Positions 11,573 through 23,640 of a stretch of 64,000 nucleotides of DNA are shown here, piece by piece. The notes beneath the pieces are model-generated. The model worked only from the letters and a program-made list of their open reading frames with translations, did not search any database and had not been told where the DNA came from. Position numbers and translations under genes: made by a program. How positions within the stretch are numbered: the first letter of the stretch is position 1; each line of letters opens with the position of its first letter. Source of the stretch: Cinclus cinclus (lineage: Eukaryota > Chordata > Aves > Passeriformes > Cinclidae); the NCBI RefSeq assembly GCF_963662255.1, contig NC_085049.1:26878142-26942141 (forward strand), written 5' to 3'.

Positions 11573-12230
11573 TGTCTTGCAGTGACTTTATGATGCTTGT
11601 ATCCCCAAATTGTCTGTTCTGTTGGTGTTGAATATTGAGTTCTGCAGCTTTAAGTCTGGTTCCAGGAGTGAAGGTGGAGAGAAGAGGTGCACAGTTTGTT
11701 ATCAGACTGTACTTGCTCCCCCACATCCTTCACACAGACCACGTTGTCTGCAGTGGACAGCAGGAGAGAGCTCTCCTTTGCTCTTGGTTAGTTTTCTGGC
11801 TAGCTAAGGCAAAGAAGTTCCCTGGACTGGTTTTTTCCCCCTTTTTTCTTGGAATTGTTTGAACCTGCTCTGGACTGAAAACCCAGAGGAGCACCAGGAG
11901 CTCACACCTGTGTCCCACCAGGCCTGGCCTGGGCTGTGACATTTCCCAGCTCTGGAGGGACTGAGAACAGCCTGAGTGAGCCAGGCTGCAACCCACAGAA
12001 GGGAATTTGCTGAATTTGTCATCTCTGGAGTGGCGAGAGGGTCTGCTGTTTAGTATTGTTCATTTTTGTGCTGGGGAGTGCTTTGCCTGTTAAATAAACA
12101 GGTTTTTTTCCACTTCTCTCTGAGGAAATATTTTTTCTCCAAACCAGTTGGGGGAGGGACTGCTTGAATCTGTTTCCTAGAGGGGACCCCATTCAGAGGT
12201 TTCCTCCCAAATTTGCCCTAAACTAGGAAA
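11573..12230 (+). mobile_element. Solo LTR of an endogenous retrovirus
   Basis: 658-base insertion inside a CR1, flanked by the direct repeat ATGGG (11568-11572 and 12231-12235), a 5-bp target-site duplication. It starts TGTCTTG; the far end reads AGGAAA where CA would be expected, probably a decayed terminus. An AATAAA at 12093-12098 marks the plus orientation. There is no internal retroviral coding sequence, so it is a solo LTR left by recombination. It resembles LTRs common in passerine genomes, but I cannot name the family. A 5-bp duplication fits ERVL-like elements. Confidence 0.82.
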
Positions 12231-12660
12231 ATGGGGCAGACAGTTTCTCTGGGAAACCTGTGCCAGGGTCTCACTACCCTCTCTAATTCCAATTCCAATT
12301 CTTAATTTCTTCCAAATATCCAATCTAAACCTGCTCCTTTTCAGTTTGAACCCATTCCCCCTTGTCCTGTTACTACAGTTCCTATGAGAACTCCCTCTCC
12401 TGCTTTCCTGTAGTCCACCCAGATGCTGCATGGTGCTCTGAGTTCTCCACACAACTTTCTCTTTTCCAAGATGAACAGCCCCAGCTCTCCCATCCTGTCT
12501 CCACAGAGGAGCTGCTCCAGTTCCCTTTATCAATTCTGTGGCCTGCTCTGAACTTGCTGCAACAGTTCCTTATGTTGGGGGCACCAGGATTGTACCAGAG
12601 TAGAGGGGGGAGAATCCTCTCCCTCAGTTGTGTGGGATTAGCTCTTAGTGGCTCTTAGGG
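12231..12660 (-). mobile_element. CR1 LINE fragment, inner part (split by LTR)
   Basis: Continues the CR1 interrupted at 11572: GGGCAGACAGTTTCTCTGGG joins in register with the left half. It runs through the inverted CCAATCTAAACCTGCTC and CCCTTGTCCTGTTACTAC blocks to AGTAGAGGGGGGAGAATC. Confidence 0.88.
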
Positions 12661-14734
12661 ACAGTAACAATCAGAGAAGGCAGCTCAGATGCACCATGCA
12701 GAGCTACTTTCACTACCCTTCAGGCTGCTGAGCTTCTCTAAGAGCAGCTCCCTGCTGCTTATTTCAGTCGGTGGAAGGAGTAATGAAACCAGGGTTTGCC
12801 TGGCCCTGTTGTCACACTTTCTCCAGCCTGAAATTGAACCCTCACCAAACAGCCTAGAGAAGCTATTTACCAGAAATAACTGGTTATCCCTAAAATGACA
12901 ATGGCAGGATGCCTTGGACAACCCCATCTCAGGTCTGGGGCACTGCTCTGGATTCACACAAGGATATCCAACACCAACATGTTTTTGAAAGAGACACTCG
13001 TGCTGGTTGTCTGCTTACCCAACAGCTGAGCTCTAAATTATATGTTGCTTATTAGTAACGTATTTTTGGCCTAATTCTTAATGAAACATCCATTAAAAGC
13101 ATTCATTTTAGTTGTAAATGCCAAACTCCAGTCTCAGTTACACTAATGCGAGTCTAAAATAATACCATTGATTTCAGCCTCCCAGTTAATGCTGCTATTT
13201 CCCAGCAAATAGACTGTACCCTTAAATTATCATTATAAAACAGTTAAAGTTCCGAAAAGCTCACTGCACTTAAGTTGCATCAGGGTTTCATTACCATTCT
13301 TTCTTTTCATCTGCTTGCAGCTTTGAAGCTGAGATTTTTCATGCTTCACCTCAGACAGTGACATTTTCTGAAAAGCCAGTGGGGAAAGTCCTATCATCTG
13401 TTTCCATGCTAAGCAATCACACACTCCAAAACAAAAATTAAGCAGAAGCCCTGGCACCCTCTGGCTGGGAAGGACTCTTCCCCAACTGCCTGATGGTTCC
13501 TGCGGGCTACCACGAGGCACAGGGGGCCAGAAGGTTTTCCTCTGCAGGACTGTTAATTTCTGTGACTTCCCCATTTTTCTCCCGCATGATGGTCCTAAAG
13601 CCCAGGAACTCTCATTTCTCCCTCTTCCCTAAGCCCCCACTGCAAAACAAAATCATTCACACAGTGACAATGAATTAATTGTGCCACTGCAGGAACAGCT
13701 CTCAGGCATCAGAAATTCGGAAGTGAGAGAACTGAAGCTCTTCATTCAACTTTAATTAAGTCCCAGTGTAAAATGTATTACAATAGTCTTTACTCTTTAT
13801 TAACACAGCCTTGGGCCAACTCTTACACAATCCAGACAGTACATTTTTTCCAACAATACATTTTACACATGAAACTGGTATTACTACCTATTGCTAAGCC
13901 TGCCCCGTACTTCTCTGGACCCCATTTTCAGTTGCTTCTCTCTCTCTCTCAAGTTTTATCACGTGGGATGTTTTCAGTCCTGGGCCCTTTTGTATTTTTC
14001 CAGTGTAAAACTCACAGAAAAAATACCTAGCAAAATACTTCTCCCAAACTGAAACAGCAGGCTAATGAAAAATACACTATTTTGCCCAAGCTCAATAATT
14101 TTGGCAGCCTTTGTTTAGGCTGAGGATTCAAAAATTTTTCAGGGAGTTAAGGCTACCTCTGCCTTAATGAAAACAATAAATGAAAACACTTTGAAAAAAA
14201 TAACAGCACCTCTAATTTCTGCAAAGGCTTGTATTTTTTACCAATTAAATTATCCAGGAGCTCCTTTTGTCTTGAGCTGGTTCTGATTTGGGGGATGAGT
14301 GAGACTCTCCTCTATAGTCTGTGCTGCTGTGGGCTGAGACCAGGAGCAAAGAGAAGGAGCTGGTCTCTACCCAATGCTGACAGACTCTTGAAGAGGAGAT
14401 GGGAGCAGTAAAATGTTTGGAGTTCTTTGTTATTTCGGAAGAGTATTAATTTTTTCTTCTGAAGGAATGTAGGCTCAATCAGAACTCGTAAGATTTTTCA
14501 CCAGGATGGCAAAAAGTACACATTTACCAAAAAAAATCCTGCTGAATTTCAAAGAAAAGGTGTGAAGGCATTTTCATTGCAAAATGAAAACCCCATCTTG
14601 TAACAACTTAAGAACTACTAAGATGTTTTTGTAGGTATTTTCTTTCAAACTTAAACAATCTAGAAAAGATCAGCATAGTAGATAATTTTTTTCCAAATTA
14701 CAAGATGCAGCAAAAGGCCATACAGCCAATTCTC

Positions 14735-15207
14735 TCAGGCACAGAAGGTGACCCTCCTCTCAGAGAGACCAAAGGATCAGAGGGATGGAGCAGCTCTGCT
14801 GGGAGGAGAGGCTGAGGGAATTGGGATTGTTCAGCCTGGAGAGGAGAAGGCTTTGGGGTGACCTCACTGTGGCCTTCCAGTGCCTGAAGGGAGCCCACAG
14901 GAAGGATGGAGAGAGACTCTTGACAAGGGCCTGGAGTGACAGGACAAGGGACAATGGCTTCACACTGACAGAGAGCAGGGTTAGATTGGATATTGGGAAG
15001 AAATTGTGCCCTGTGAGGGTGGTGAGGCCCTGGCACAGGTTGCCCAGGGCAGCTGTGGCTGCCCCATCCCTGGAAGTGTCCAAGGCCAGGCTGGATGGGG
15101 CTCTGAGCAACCTGGGATAGTGGAAGGTGTCCCTGCCCATGGCAGGGGGTTGGAACTGGATGATCTTTAAGGTCCCTTCAGACCCAGGCCATTCTGTGAT
15201 TCTTTGG
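14735..15207 (+). mobile_element. CR1 LINE 3' fragment, well preserved
   Basis: Clear CR1 3' end: GGAGCAGCTCTGCTGGGAGG, TTCAGCCTGGAGAGGAGAAG, TTAGATTGGATATTGGGAAG, terminating in GCCATTCTGTGATTCTTTGG. Same subfamily as the copies at 46.0 and 63.1 kb. The left edge is approximate. Confidence 0.93.
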
Positions 15208-15965
15208 TTTAGACTTCAAGCACTCTGAATTGGAAATATTTCTTTTTCTGTGCAAATCCAATTCAAATTAAAATAAATGGGAAACCCCAGAAGTGCATTT
15301 GAAAATTAGGATCAATCTGATTGTAAGAAAATAAAAAGAAATATCAAAATTCTCCCCTTTTAAGTAAACTGGACTCATTACTTCTTTTAACCAAATCACA
15401 AACCCAAATCTTCATTTAACAATGCTATCATAGATGTAATAATGCCACATATTTACTCTGTGAATTAAATATAGTAAGTTATCACACGTTAAGGATATCT
15501 TGAGTTGTGCCTGCCTCATGTCCTGCCTTGAAATTAGCTATTATTCACTTCCTCCAAGCCAAGAATTCTTAGGTGATACCTGAAAGAGGGCCAGAAGTTT
15601 CCTGCAGTTTCAAGGTTGCAAGCACAGGACCAACAGCAGCACAACACCTGCTGGTTTGCTTTATGCCCCAGGCAATGCTGCCTGCCCACCACATCACCCC
15701 GGGCTCCTGAGGAGACTCATCCTGCTGGACCACCAGCCTGGGCAGGCAAAACAGGCTCTCCCTACCAAGCCTGGGGAAAAAAAAAACCTGAATTCCAGGA
15801 GATCAAGGAGCTTCGGAGACTCAAACCAAAGTGCTAGATCCACACCTGCAGCTCACTCCCTGAAGAAGCACCCCCCTCCTTCACTCTACTCAGCCTTCAG
15901 GATCAGACCCAGTTCTCCACTACGCCCTGGGAAGTGAAAGGAGAAGAGGAATGTGGGACACTCAC

Positions 15966-16096
15966 CACATCTGTGTTTGTGATCTTGGCCAGGAGGTCCG
16001 TGAGGCTGTCCCCATCATCGAGCTGAAGGCCACAGATGGCTGCTCCCACACTTCCAGTTGCTATCATTGATGGTGGGTACATGGCAAAGTTAAAAT
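15966..16096 (-). CDS. CCND2: Cyclin D2, coding exon 4 (residues 191-234)
   Basis: It encodes most of the second cyclin fold: [20 protein letters not shown], then a short acidic loop (LQLDDGDS) and [13 protein letters not shown]. The acceptor reads TTCTTGCAG before AT at 16096, completing Asp191; the donor is a consensus gtgagt after GTG at 15966. At 131 bases the exon is 18 bases (six codons) shorter than my recollection of human exon 4. The missing residues fall in the loop between helices, and the frame is kept. The exon sits alone between two introns of nearly 11 kb. I am sure of its identity; whether the short loop is general in birds or specific to this species cannot be told here. Confidence 0.95.
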
Positions 16097-17765
16097 CTGC
16101 AAGAACAGATCTGGGAATTAGTCCAAGCCCAGACCAGAAAAGCTGCAAAACATCAGAGGCAAGCAACATAAAAAAAACCACACCCAAGAATAAAACCCGG
16201 GGAAGTAGAAGAAAGGGAAAAGTGCCACTCTTTTTGGTCCCATGGAGCTCATTAGTCACACTGCTCATCACAAGCAGTCAAAGGAGGGGGAACAGACCTG
16301 CAAATTAAAATGGAAATGCAGTTCAGTCTTTTATTCTCACTGATGCATAAAGTAAACCTGGACAATTTTTAATAGTCCTTCCTTAGTTTTAAAGAAAAGG
16401 AAAGAGAAGAAGGAGGCTTTCTGTAATTTATGTCAGAAATTTAGGTCTTGGTCACATTAGACCTCTCTGTATAACCAGGAAACTAACTGGAATAAGGTAT
16501 CACAAAGGCCCAAAATGAGATTTTTGGTCACGTCAATTTTTAAAGAGTTAATTAATTTGAGCATTTAAAGACCTGTCTGGGAAAGAGATTTTAATTAACG
16601 GTTCATCTTTACTACCTTAGCAATTAGGAAGTGAGAACACTTACAGCCCATAGCTATGAAATCAAAGAACAAAGATCACATTTGTCATTACTACTACTTC
16701 TTAATAAACAAGCAGAAAATACACTTCAAACTTCCTCTCACACATCTGTCAAATCAGAAGAGAAATTAAAATAAAATCTTGTGATCTTTATAAGGCAATT
16801 TTATAGTTTATGATACTGCCACAGACATTGGTTTATCAGCACTAGTTTATCTTGCTAAAAATACCAGATCTCCCACATCTTGATACCTTCCCTAAAATGA
16901 AACTTGATTTGCAAATTTTTTGGTTCAACAATAATTCATTAACAAAACCTTTCTCTACCAATTTTCAGTATTAGCAAACCTCTCTCTACCACTTTTCAGC
17001 TGGAAGAACTGGAGTAGAAGGAAGAGTAAACCAAAGTAATACATAATAAGAAATAAACCACAAGCAGTGCATTCCATCAATAGAAACAGATTACAGAAAA
17101 CTGCCCAGCTGCAGATCCCAAATCCCCTCTGTTCACAAATTCTGTAACCCTGCTGATGTCTGTGTAACCACTGAGGTTTTAGACACATGGAGAACTGTTC
17201 TCAGCCTCCCAAACTCAGAGCTGGCATGTACTTCAATAGCTGTGGAGACAGCATGTTCTTCTCCAGGCTGGAATAGATCCCTGGGATTGAAACACTCCAG
17301 TAAGAATGGCACTTGGGACATAATATTCACCCAGATGGACCAGAAGGGGGGTAGTGTTAGAAGTGGGGAGACAAAAGGAGAAGTTGAAACCCTGACATGG
17401 ATTTCTCTGTCTCACAAAGCCACCAGAAGGTTCCCACCTGCAAGCCCAACACTGGATGCTGCCTCCTACGAGACATCACACTCTGACAAACACTTTCAAA
17501 GGGCAAATTCCCACTGGCTGAAGTAAGGAATATGGACTGCCATTATTATAAAAATAATAATTTATGCACTATTGCAATAGTAAGAAACCACTGTATATAG
17601 GAAAACTGATTCTTGGAAATGAAATTATACTGTCCCCCACTACCAAGTGAGACAAAAGGAGAACCTTGACTACCAAATTCTCAGTGCAGGACACGGGCCT
17701 GAGTATGCTGATCTCAGCACATGGGGAAGGAATGAAAATTACACTACCAGGACTGCACTTTCTGC

Positions 17766-18428
17766 CAGTCACCCAGGGCTCAGTGTTGGGGCCAGGTCTC
17801 TTTGATAAACAACCTGGATGAAGGGATTGAGTGCACCCTCAGTCAGTTGGGCTGGGTCAGCAATGGTGTGGCCAGCAGGACCAGGACAGTGACTGTCCAT
17901 CCACCACCGTGGGCACTGGTGAGGCCTCACCCCAAGTGCTGTGTGACAGGCCCAGAACTGGACACAAGATGGACATTGAGGGGCTGGAGCAAGTCCAGAG
18001 AAGGGAATGGAGCTGGGCAAGGGGCTGGAGCGCAAGTCTGATGAGGAGGGGCTGAGGGAGCTGGGGGTGTTTAGCCTGGAGGAAAAGAGGCTCAGGGGAG
18101 CCCAATTGCTCTGCACAGCCCCCTGTCAGGAGAGGGCAGCCAGGTGGGGGTCAGGCTCTGCTCCCAGGGAACAAGGGACAGGATAAGAGGAAACAGCCTC
18201 AAGTCGTGCCAGGAGAGGTTTAGATTGGATACTAGGAAAAATTTCTTCAGCATGATCAGGCATTGGACCAGCTGCCCAAGCAGTGGTAGAGTCACCAGCC
18301 CTGGAAGTGTTAAAAAACATGCAGATGTGGCACTTGGAATCATGGTTTAGTGGTGAACATGGCAGTGCTGGATTAGAGTTGGAGTCCATGATTTTGAGGT
18401 CTTTTCCAAGCTTAATGATTCTATGATC
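17766..18428 (+). mobile_element. CR1 LINE fragment with end of ORF2 and 3' UTR
   Basis: The longest CR1 remnant in the introns. It begins in reverse-transcriptase-derived coding sequence: a translated stretch NNLDEGIECTLSQ matches the end of CR1 ORF2. The frame is broken and the catalytic region is missing. It then follows the 3' UTR to a TGATTCTATGATC end. Inactive. Confidence 0.9.
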
Positions 18429-19545
18429 AAAATTGTTTTCACATTTACCTCACGCAGATTTATATAAACACATGGAAGGGATAACCGCATCCCTAAGATG
18501 GGAAGCAATTTCCATGTCTGATCTTGGAAGCACCAAACCATCTCTCACTAATGCATGGGAACTACAGGTAGCAATTGACTTTCCATAATTTTCCCCTCCT
18601 TCTTCTGGGTTTCAGGCAGGATGTAGGAAAAAGATGGTGCAGGGAGGTCCCATGTGCAGGCAGAATGGGCTGAGCAAAGGACAGAGCTCCACCTGCCCTC
18701 TGAAATTCTTTGTCCTGCATCACAACCTCCACGTTATCCGAACACCGGTGTTCTTGTGGCTCATTTTAGATCCACTCCCAGAAACTGTCTTCCTAGGAAG
18801 CTGAATAAAGAGGCACAGTGTCCCTGCCAACTAGCACTGCTGTAGGTCTGCTTCCACGTGGGGTCACATGCGAACATTTCTATGCCCAATAACCTTGTTA
18901 GCTCCCCTAATGTCATTCATAATGCAAATGAGACAGCGAGCGAATGGCCAGAGGCCCAGAGTGACTAAAGCTCAGCATCCAGAAAGTCTTACATTGCCTC
19001 TAGCTCTAAACTAACTTCCCTCCATAACAAGCACCATAAACTTGGCTATCAAAGCTACACATGCCCAGTCTTTGTTGTACAACAGGCAGCGATTTGTATC
19101 ACTGGCTTCTATTTTTAGCATATTAATTAACTACTGCAACTGGTGAGGCAAGTGTCTCCAACTGGAGAGTGTGGCACCATTGTCTGAAGTCATCACCTCA
19201 TCTCGAGCTATTGAAAATCATGGCAGTGACCCTCCTGCTGATATGAATTTAACCTGACATGCCCACAAAGGAATGGGGGGTGGTGCACCAATTTTGTGCA
19301 CATGGTTCTCCACATCACCCTGGACCCTATTAGTGTGGAAAGAGCTCATTGAAAGAAAAGAAGCCACATTGTGCTGGGCCACCTAGAGGGTTGAATAGAA
19401 AAGGCTGAGGAAAAGAGCAGGCAGCCCAATAAAGGCCATAATTAACATATTTCCATATTCAAGCAAAGCAATAACTACGTGAAATGTTTGTCAAGGTGCA
19501 ATGAAAGCATAAATATTAAGTACCATATCTGAGGGGGATGCAGAA

Positions 19546-19562
19546 CCCCCCCCCCCCCCCCC
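19546..19562. repeat. C homopolymer (17 bases) in intron 3
   Basis: Uninterrupted C run in otherwise AT-rich intron. Confidence 0.95.
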
Positions 19563-19738
19563 AGTCCCTTAGATTCCATTGAGAAACTCAAAATAAGCTT
19601 TTTACATGCTATTTTCAATTATAAACCTCTATCTCTGCTTCTACCATGACAACAAGACAAGCCTCGCTATCTTTACTCAGTTTTCACCCAGGTGAAACTG
19701 TCCCACTCCAAATTAGGTAAAAAATTTGCCCTGAGATA

Positions 19739-19801
19739 AAAAAAAAAAAAAAAAAGGAAAAAAAAAGAAAAAAAGAGAAAAAAAATAAAGAAAAAAAAAA
19801 G
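19739..19801. repeat. A-rich low-complexity tract in intron 3
   Basis: A runs broken by G or T singletons (AAAAAG units). Confidence 0.93.
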
Positions 19802-20034
19802 AGTAGTTAAAAAGAAGGTGGGGGACACAGAGAGATCCTAAAAATGGGAGCTGAAACATACGCATTTACTGCAAATTTTTGTAGGAGATGATGAAACAGG
19901 AAATGTTATAAAAAGCACTTCTCCCTGGACACCTGAAGCAAGGCTATGGGCTAAATCCGTCTGTGTGCAAACTTGGTTAACACGCACCCAGAGCCTGCAT
20001 CTAAAGCATGGCTCTGACTCTAACTTTGTTGTGA

Positions 20035-20101
20035 TTTATAGGTTTATAGTTGGGCTCGATGATCTCAGAGGTCTTTTCCAACCTAATTGGTTCTATGATT
20101 A
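20035..20101 (+). mobile_element. CR1 LINE extreme 3' end
   Basis: Only the last 67 bases: GGGCTCGATGATCTCAGAGG, CTTTTCCAACC and TTCTATGATTATG. Confidence 0.75.
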
Positions 20102-23100
20102 TGCCATTCCATGGGAAAAGTACAAGAGTCTCATTATAAGTTAGAGAAGCAGTGCCACAGTTTGTGGTCTATGAGAATCTGAGCACATGAACGTGTCAAG
20201 GGAAGACACTGAATTGTTAGAAAGCAAAACTTGTCTTACTTTCTATTCCCAGGCAAGAAACACTAGAAACCATCCCATCCCCATTTTAGTGTCACCCATT
20301 TCCCAAACAACCTCCAAAACAAGTGACCAGCCCTGCACAACCCCACTGACTTCAGCGCTGGAAATAAAAAAAGGCAGTGCAAGAAACAACACCCTTGGAA
20401 ACACCAGCCACCTGTGGACCAGCCAGCCAGAGTCATCAAGCAAATTCAGGGTACCCTGAACCTGTCCCCCACTTTCAGCCTGGAGCTGACACAGCCAGAG
20501 CACGTGGAGGTTTTTCTGCCAGTGGAGCACACGTAATCCATGCCGAGGTTCCAAGGCTGCAAGCACTGCGGCTGAGCTGTTTTGCTGGCTCTCTCCCAAT
20601 CCAGTGGTCTTCACTACCTTCAAGCCAGGAAAATGCAAGGCTGACAGTCAGTCCAAAGCAGAAGGGAACTGGAGGAAGGAACCCAGAGAGGTCCTGCAAG
20701 GGGAAGCCTTAACTTGCAGCCAACAAATAAAACCATCGGAAGGAGAAGAGCACTGACAAATACCCAGGCTGAACGTGCTCAGTGTGTCAAAGTCAGGTGG
20801 GGAAACTCCACCTAATAAAACAACCCATGTTACTGATCTGGCTGCTGGTTGGGCTTTTTTTTCAGTGGCCAGTTTTCATCTCTGTAATTTGATAGATATT
20901 TATTTACAGAGATGGAAACTGCTGTCTTTACAGAGTTGGAAACTGCTGTCGTAAGGAAGGTAATTCTTCCCATGGTTGGGGGAAAAAAAAGGGAGGAAAA
21001 ATCCAGTATGTTACCTCCATCAGGAAAACAGGTGTTGATACATTAAAATTATATAGATAATGGTCACAGCCAGCCTTGGACTTCACCCAGCCAATGCCTG
21101 TACTGAGGAGACAAGCTTGGATCTATATTTAACTAAGTTTAAAAGAAAAGTCTAAGATAAACAGTGGAAGTAGTGAATTTAATTCTTGTCTGCTTTAATC
21201 CAAATGCAATTCCAGGGTCAGTGTGGTACTCTTTTCTTTCTAATACAGTTGATTGTATCTGCAATGGCGATTTTTTCCTTTTGCTCTTGTATTTCTCCAA
21301 GACACTGCAAATTTTGCTACATTAACTATTTCTACTTTTAAAGGCAAAACCAGATGACTCTTCAGCCCTTTAAAGCAAACACAAACCTTTCAAATAAACC
21401 AGTATGCAGACGTGCTTCCATCCTTTGAGTAGGTGGGAGGGCAGATATCTAACTCTGTTCCTGGACTGCAGTAAAGCAAACAGCATTTTGCCTTTATGCA
21501 AACGGGTCTGAAGTATCCTAAATGTTAATGCTTCATCACAACCATCCAAGAGCTAAAGACAGGGAAACAAGCTGAACAGCCTATGCAAAGTAGAGGAACA
21601 CTCACAACAATATGCTCATTAGCTGATGGTAAATACTACTTCTGAACAACTGTTTGCACTGGTTATTATCTGCACTTATTTTACACTTTCCTAACCAAGG
21701 ATGAGGACGATGTTAGTGCCTGAACCACCAAAATGTCAGACCTGAAGCTGGTAGAAAGGAGGGCAGCTCCTCAGGCAGCTCCAGAGTGATGCCAGCTTGT
21801 ATCAGCACATGCTCTCTTTCTCCATTTCCTTCCACCTCCTCTTGCCAGACTTGTCATGAAACATTCCTGAGGCCCTGACTACCTGCTGATGGCACTTCCT
21901 TGGTTCTTATGTCTCCACTGGCTGGAAAGCTCAATATACTGATATGAGCTGCCTCTCCCTGGAACAACCGAGAGCTTTCTTTTGTCTAGCAATAAATTAG
22001 TGCAAATTATTATTTTAAGAAGTTCCTGCAAACACTGCCACTTCGCAACACGTATTTTATTTCTTAAGGCATTTACATAATGAAGTCTCTGCAGGTTTCA
22101 TTCTTCCCCTGTGCAAAGAACAGGTCCCAAATAAAATTTGTACCACACTTTGTCCAGGCTCCAGTAACTTACACTGGATGAAAAGGGGATGCAGAGTAGA
22201 ACTGCTCAGAAGGAATGCTGAGGAGCAAACAGGCCTCATTCTGTGTGGTTACCCCACACACCTTTACCAGGGTTGTAGACCTCATCTGGCAGTCTTTGCT
22301 CAGACAACACTCCCATTGACTTCCACAGAACTTCTGTCTGAAGAAGGATGAAGGATTTGGCCCAGAAGTTAAAAAAAGCCTTCTCAGCTTTCAAATGTAG
22401 GTGATGAATGTCCCAGAATCAGTGGGCAGAGGTTTGGCCCACTGTACGAAACTGATTTAAAGCTGACATTTTCCTGCTCTCTCTCGGCCTCTGTGCTGAC
22501 ACAGGCACGGAGGACTGAGATGCTGGACCCGCCATGGGCACATCCCACCTGCCACAGGACTCAGCTGAGGCACAGAAAAGACCATGCAAAGCACAATGTC
22601 CAGGGTTTTACACAAGCTGCCTTCCATCTCTGCAAGTCTGCAAAGGTTTTTGCTTCCAAGTTTTGCTTGCCACTCAACCAAAATCCTGTGAGGCACCTCA
22701 CATAGACTGGTGTCTCCATTACAGCTCCTCTTTCTGAAAGCCTGTCCTGTACAGGCTGCCCTCCCTCAAAAACCATTCCCTTACAGGCTCTCACATAAAA
22801 AAGGGGTATCCTGGAGCAAAACTTTGGCAAATACAGCCTCTGAGAGTGCAACACAAGGAAGCAGTTGTGCATCTGTGACTCTGAACAGGCGGCAAGAAGA
22901 AATGATGAACACGCCAAAGCGTAAGGAAATAATGCACATTTCTCTTTCCTGCAGCAGCTTGGCAGGCTCTGCACACACCTCTGTAACCAACCACTGCCCT
23001 CTACCACTCCTTCCAGCAGTGATTCCCTGGCTTGGAGCTCACACAGGCGAAGGACCAACCCCTGAAAGAACATTACCAAGCTGTGCAGCACTGTGCAAAG

Positions 23101-23232
23101 AAACAGAGGAACAAAGAGTGCAGAGCAGTAAAGAGCTGGAGTGTGGGCAGAGTGGAAAAGCAACACAGTCCCAGAGAGTAAAACAAGGATGGTCTCCATT
23201 GGGTTCACAGCTAAACAGGAACCTCCCATGCT

Positions 23233-23640
23233 GAAGAATCCCAGAATCATTAGGGCTGGAAGGGACTTCTGGAGATCACCCAGTCCACACCCCTGCCAAG
23301 GCAGGGTCACATGGAGCAGATAACACAGGAGCATGTCCAGGTGGGTTTGGAATCTCTCCAGAGAAGGAGGCTCCAGGCCCTCCCTGAGCAGCTGTTCCAG
23401 GCCCCTACCACCCTCCATGTACAGAAATTCTTCCTCATGTTGAGGTGGAACTTCTTGTCTTTCAGTTTATGGCCAGTACTCCTCATCCTGTCACTGGCCA
23501 TCACTGAAAAGAGCCTGGCATTGTCCTCTGACACCCTCTTTGAGACATTTATCCTCTTATATTGATCCTCTCTCAGTCTTCTCCAAAGCAACTAAGCCCA
23601 GCTCCCTCAGTCTCCTCATAAGAGAGAAGCCATAAGCACC
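23233..23640 (-). mobile_element. CR1 LINE 3' fragment
   Basis: Inverted CR1 from CCCAGAATCATTAGGGCTGG through GGAGCATGTCCAGGTGGGTT and TTCTTCCTCATGTTGAGGTG. Same subfamily as the copy at 48.5 kb. The right end is approximate. Confidence 0.9.

Larger units (their letters stand above)
5062..15965 (-). other. CCND2: CCND2 intron 4
   Basis: 10,904 bases, donor gtgagt, acceptor TTTTTTCTAG. Contains CR1 fragments at 5.3, 5.85, 11.4-12.7 (split by an LTR) and 14.7-15.2 kb, a CpG-rich patch near 10.07-10.22 kb, and a CAACT pentamer repeat near 8.75 kb. The rest is unique AT-rich sequence without recognisable genes. Confidence 0.88.

Noticed and set aside
14698..15140. Minus-strand frames of 112 and 126 codons
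   Set aside because: They lie antisense to a CR1 3' UTR; the same frames recur over the copies at 46.4 and 63.2 kb, so they are repeat-derived.
17766..18428. CR1 reverse transcriptase as a live gene
   Set aside because: Only a short broken remnant of the end of ORF2 is present; the catalytic region is absent.
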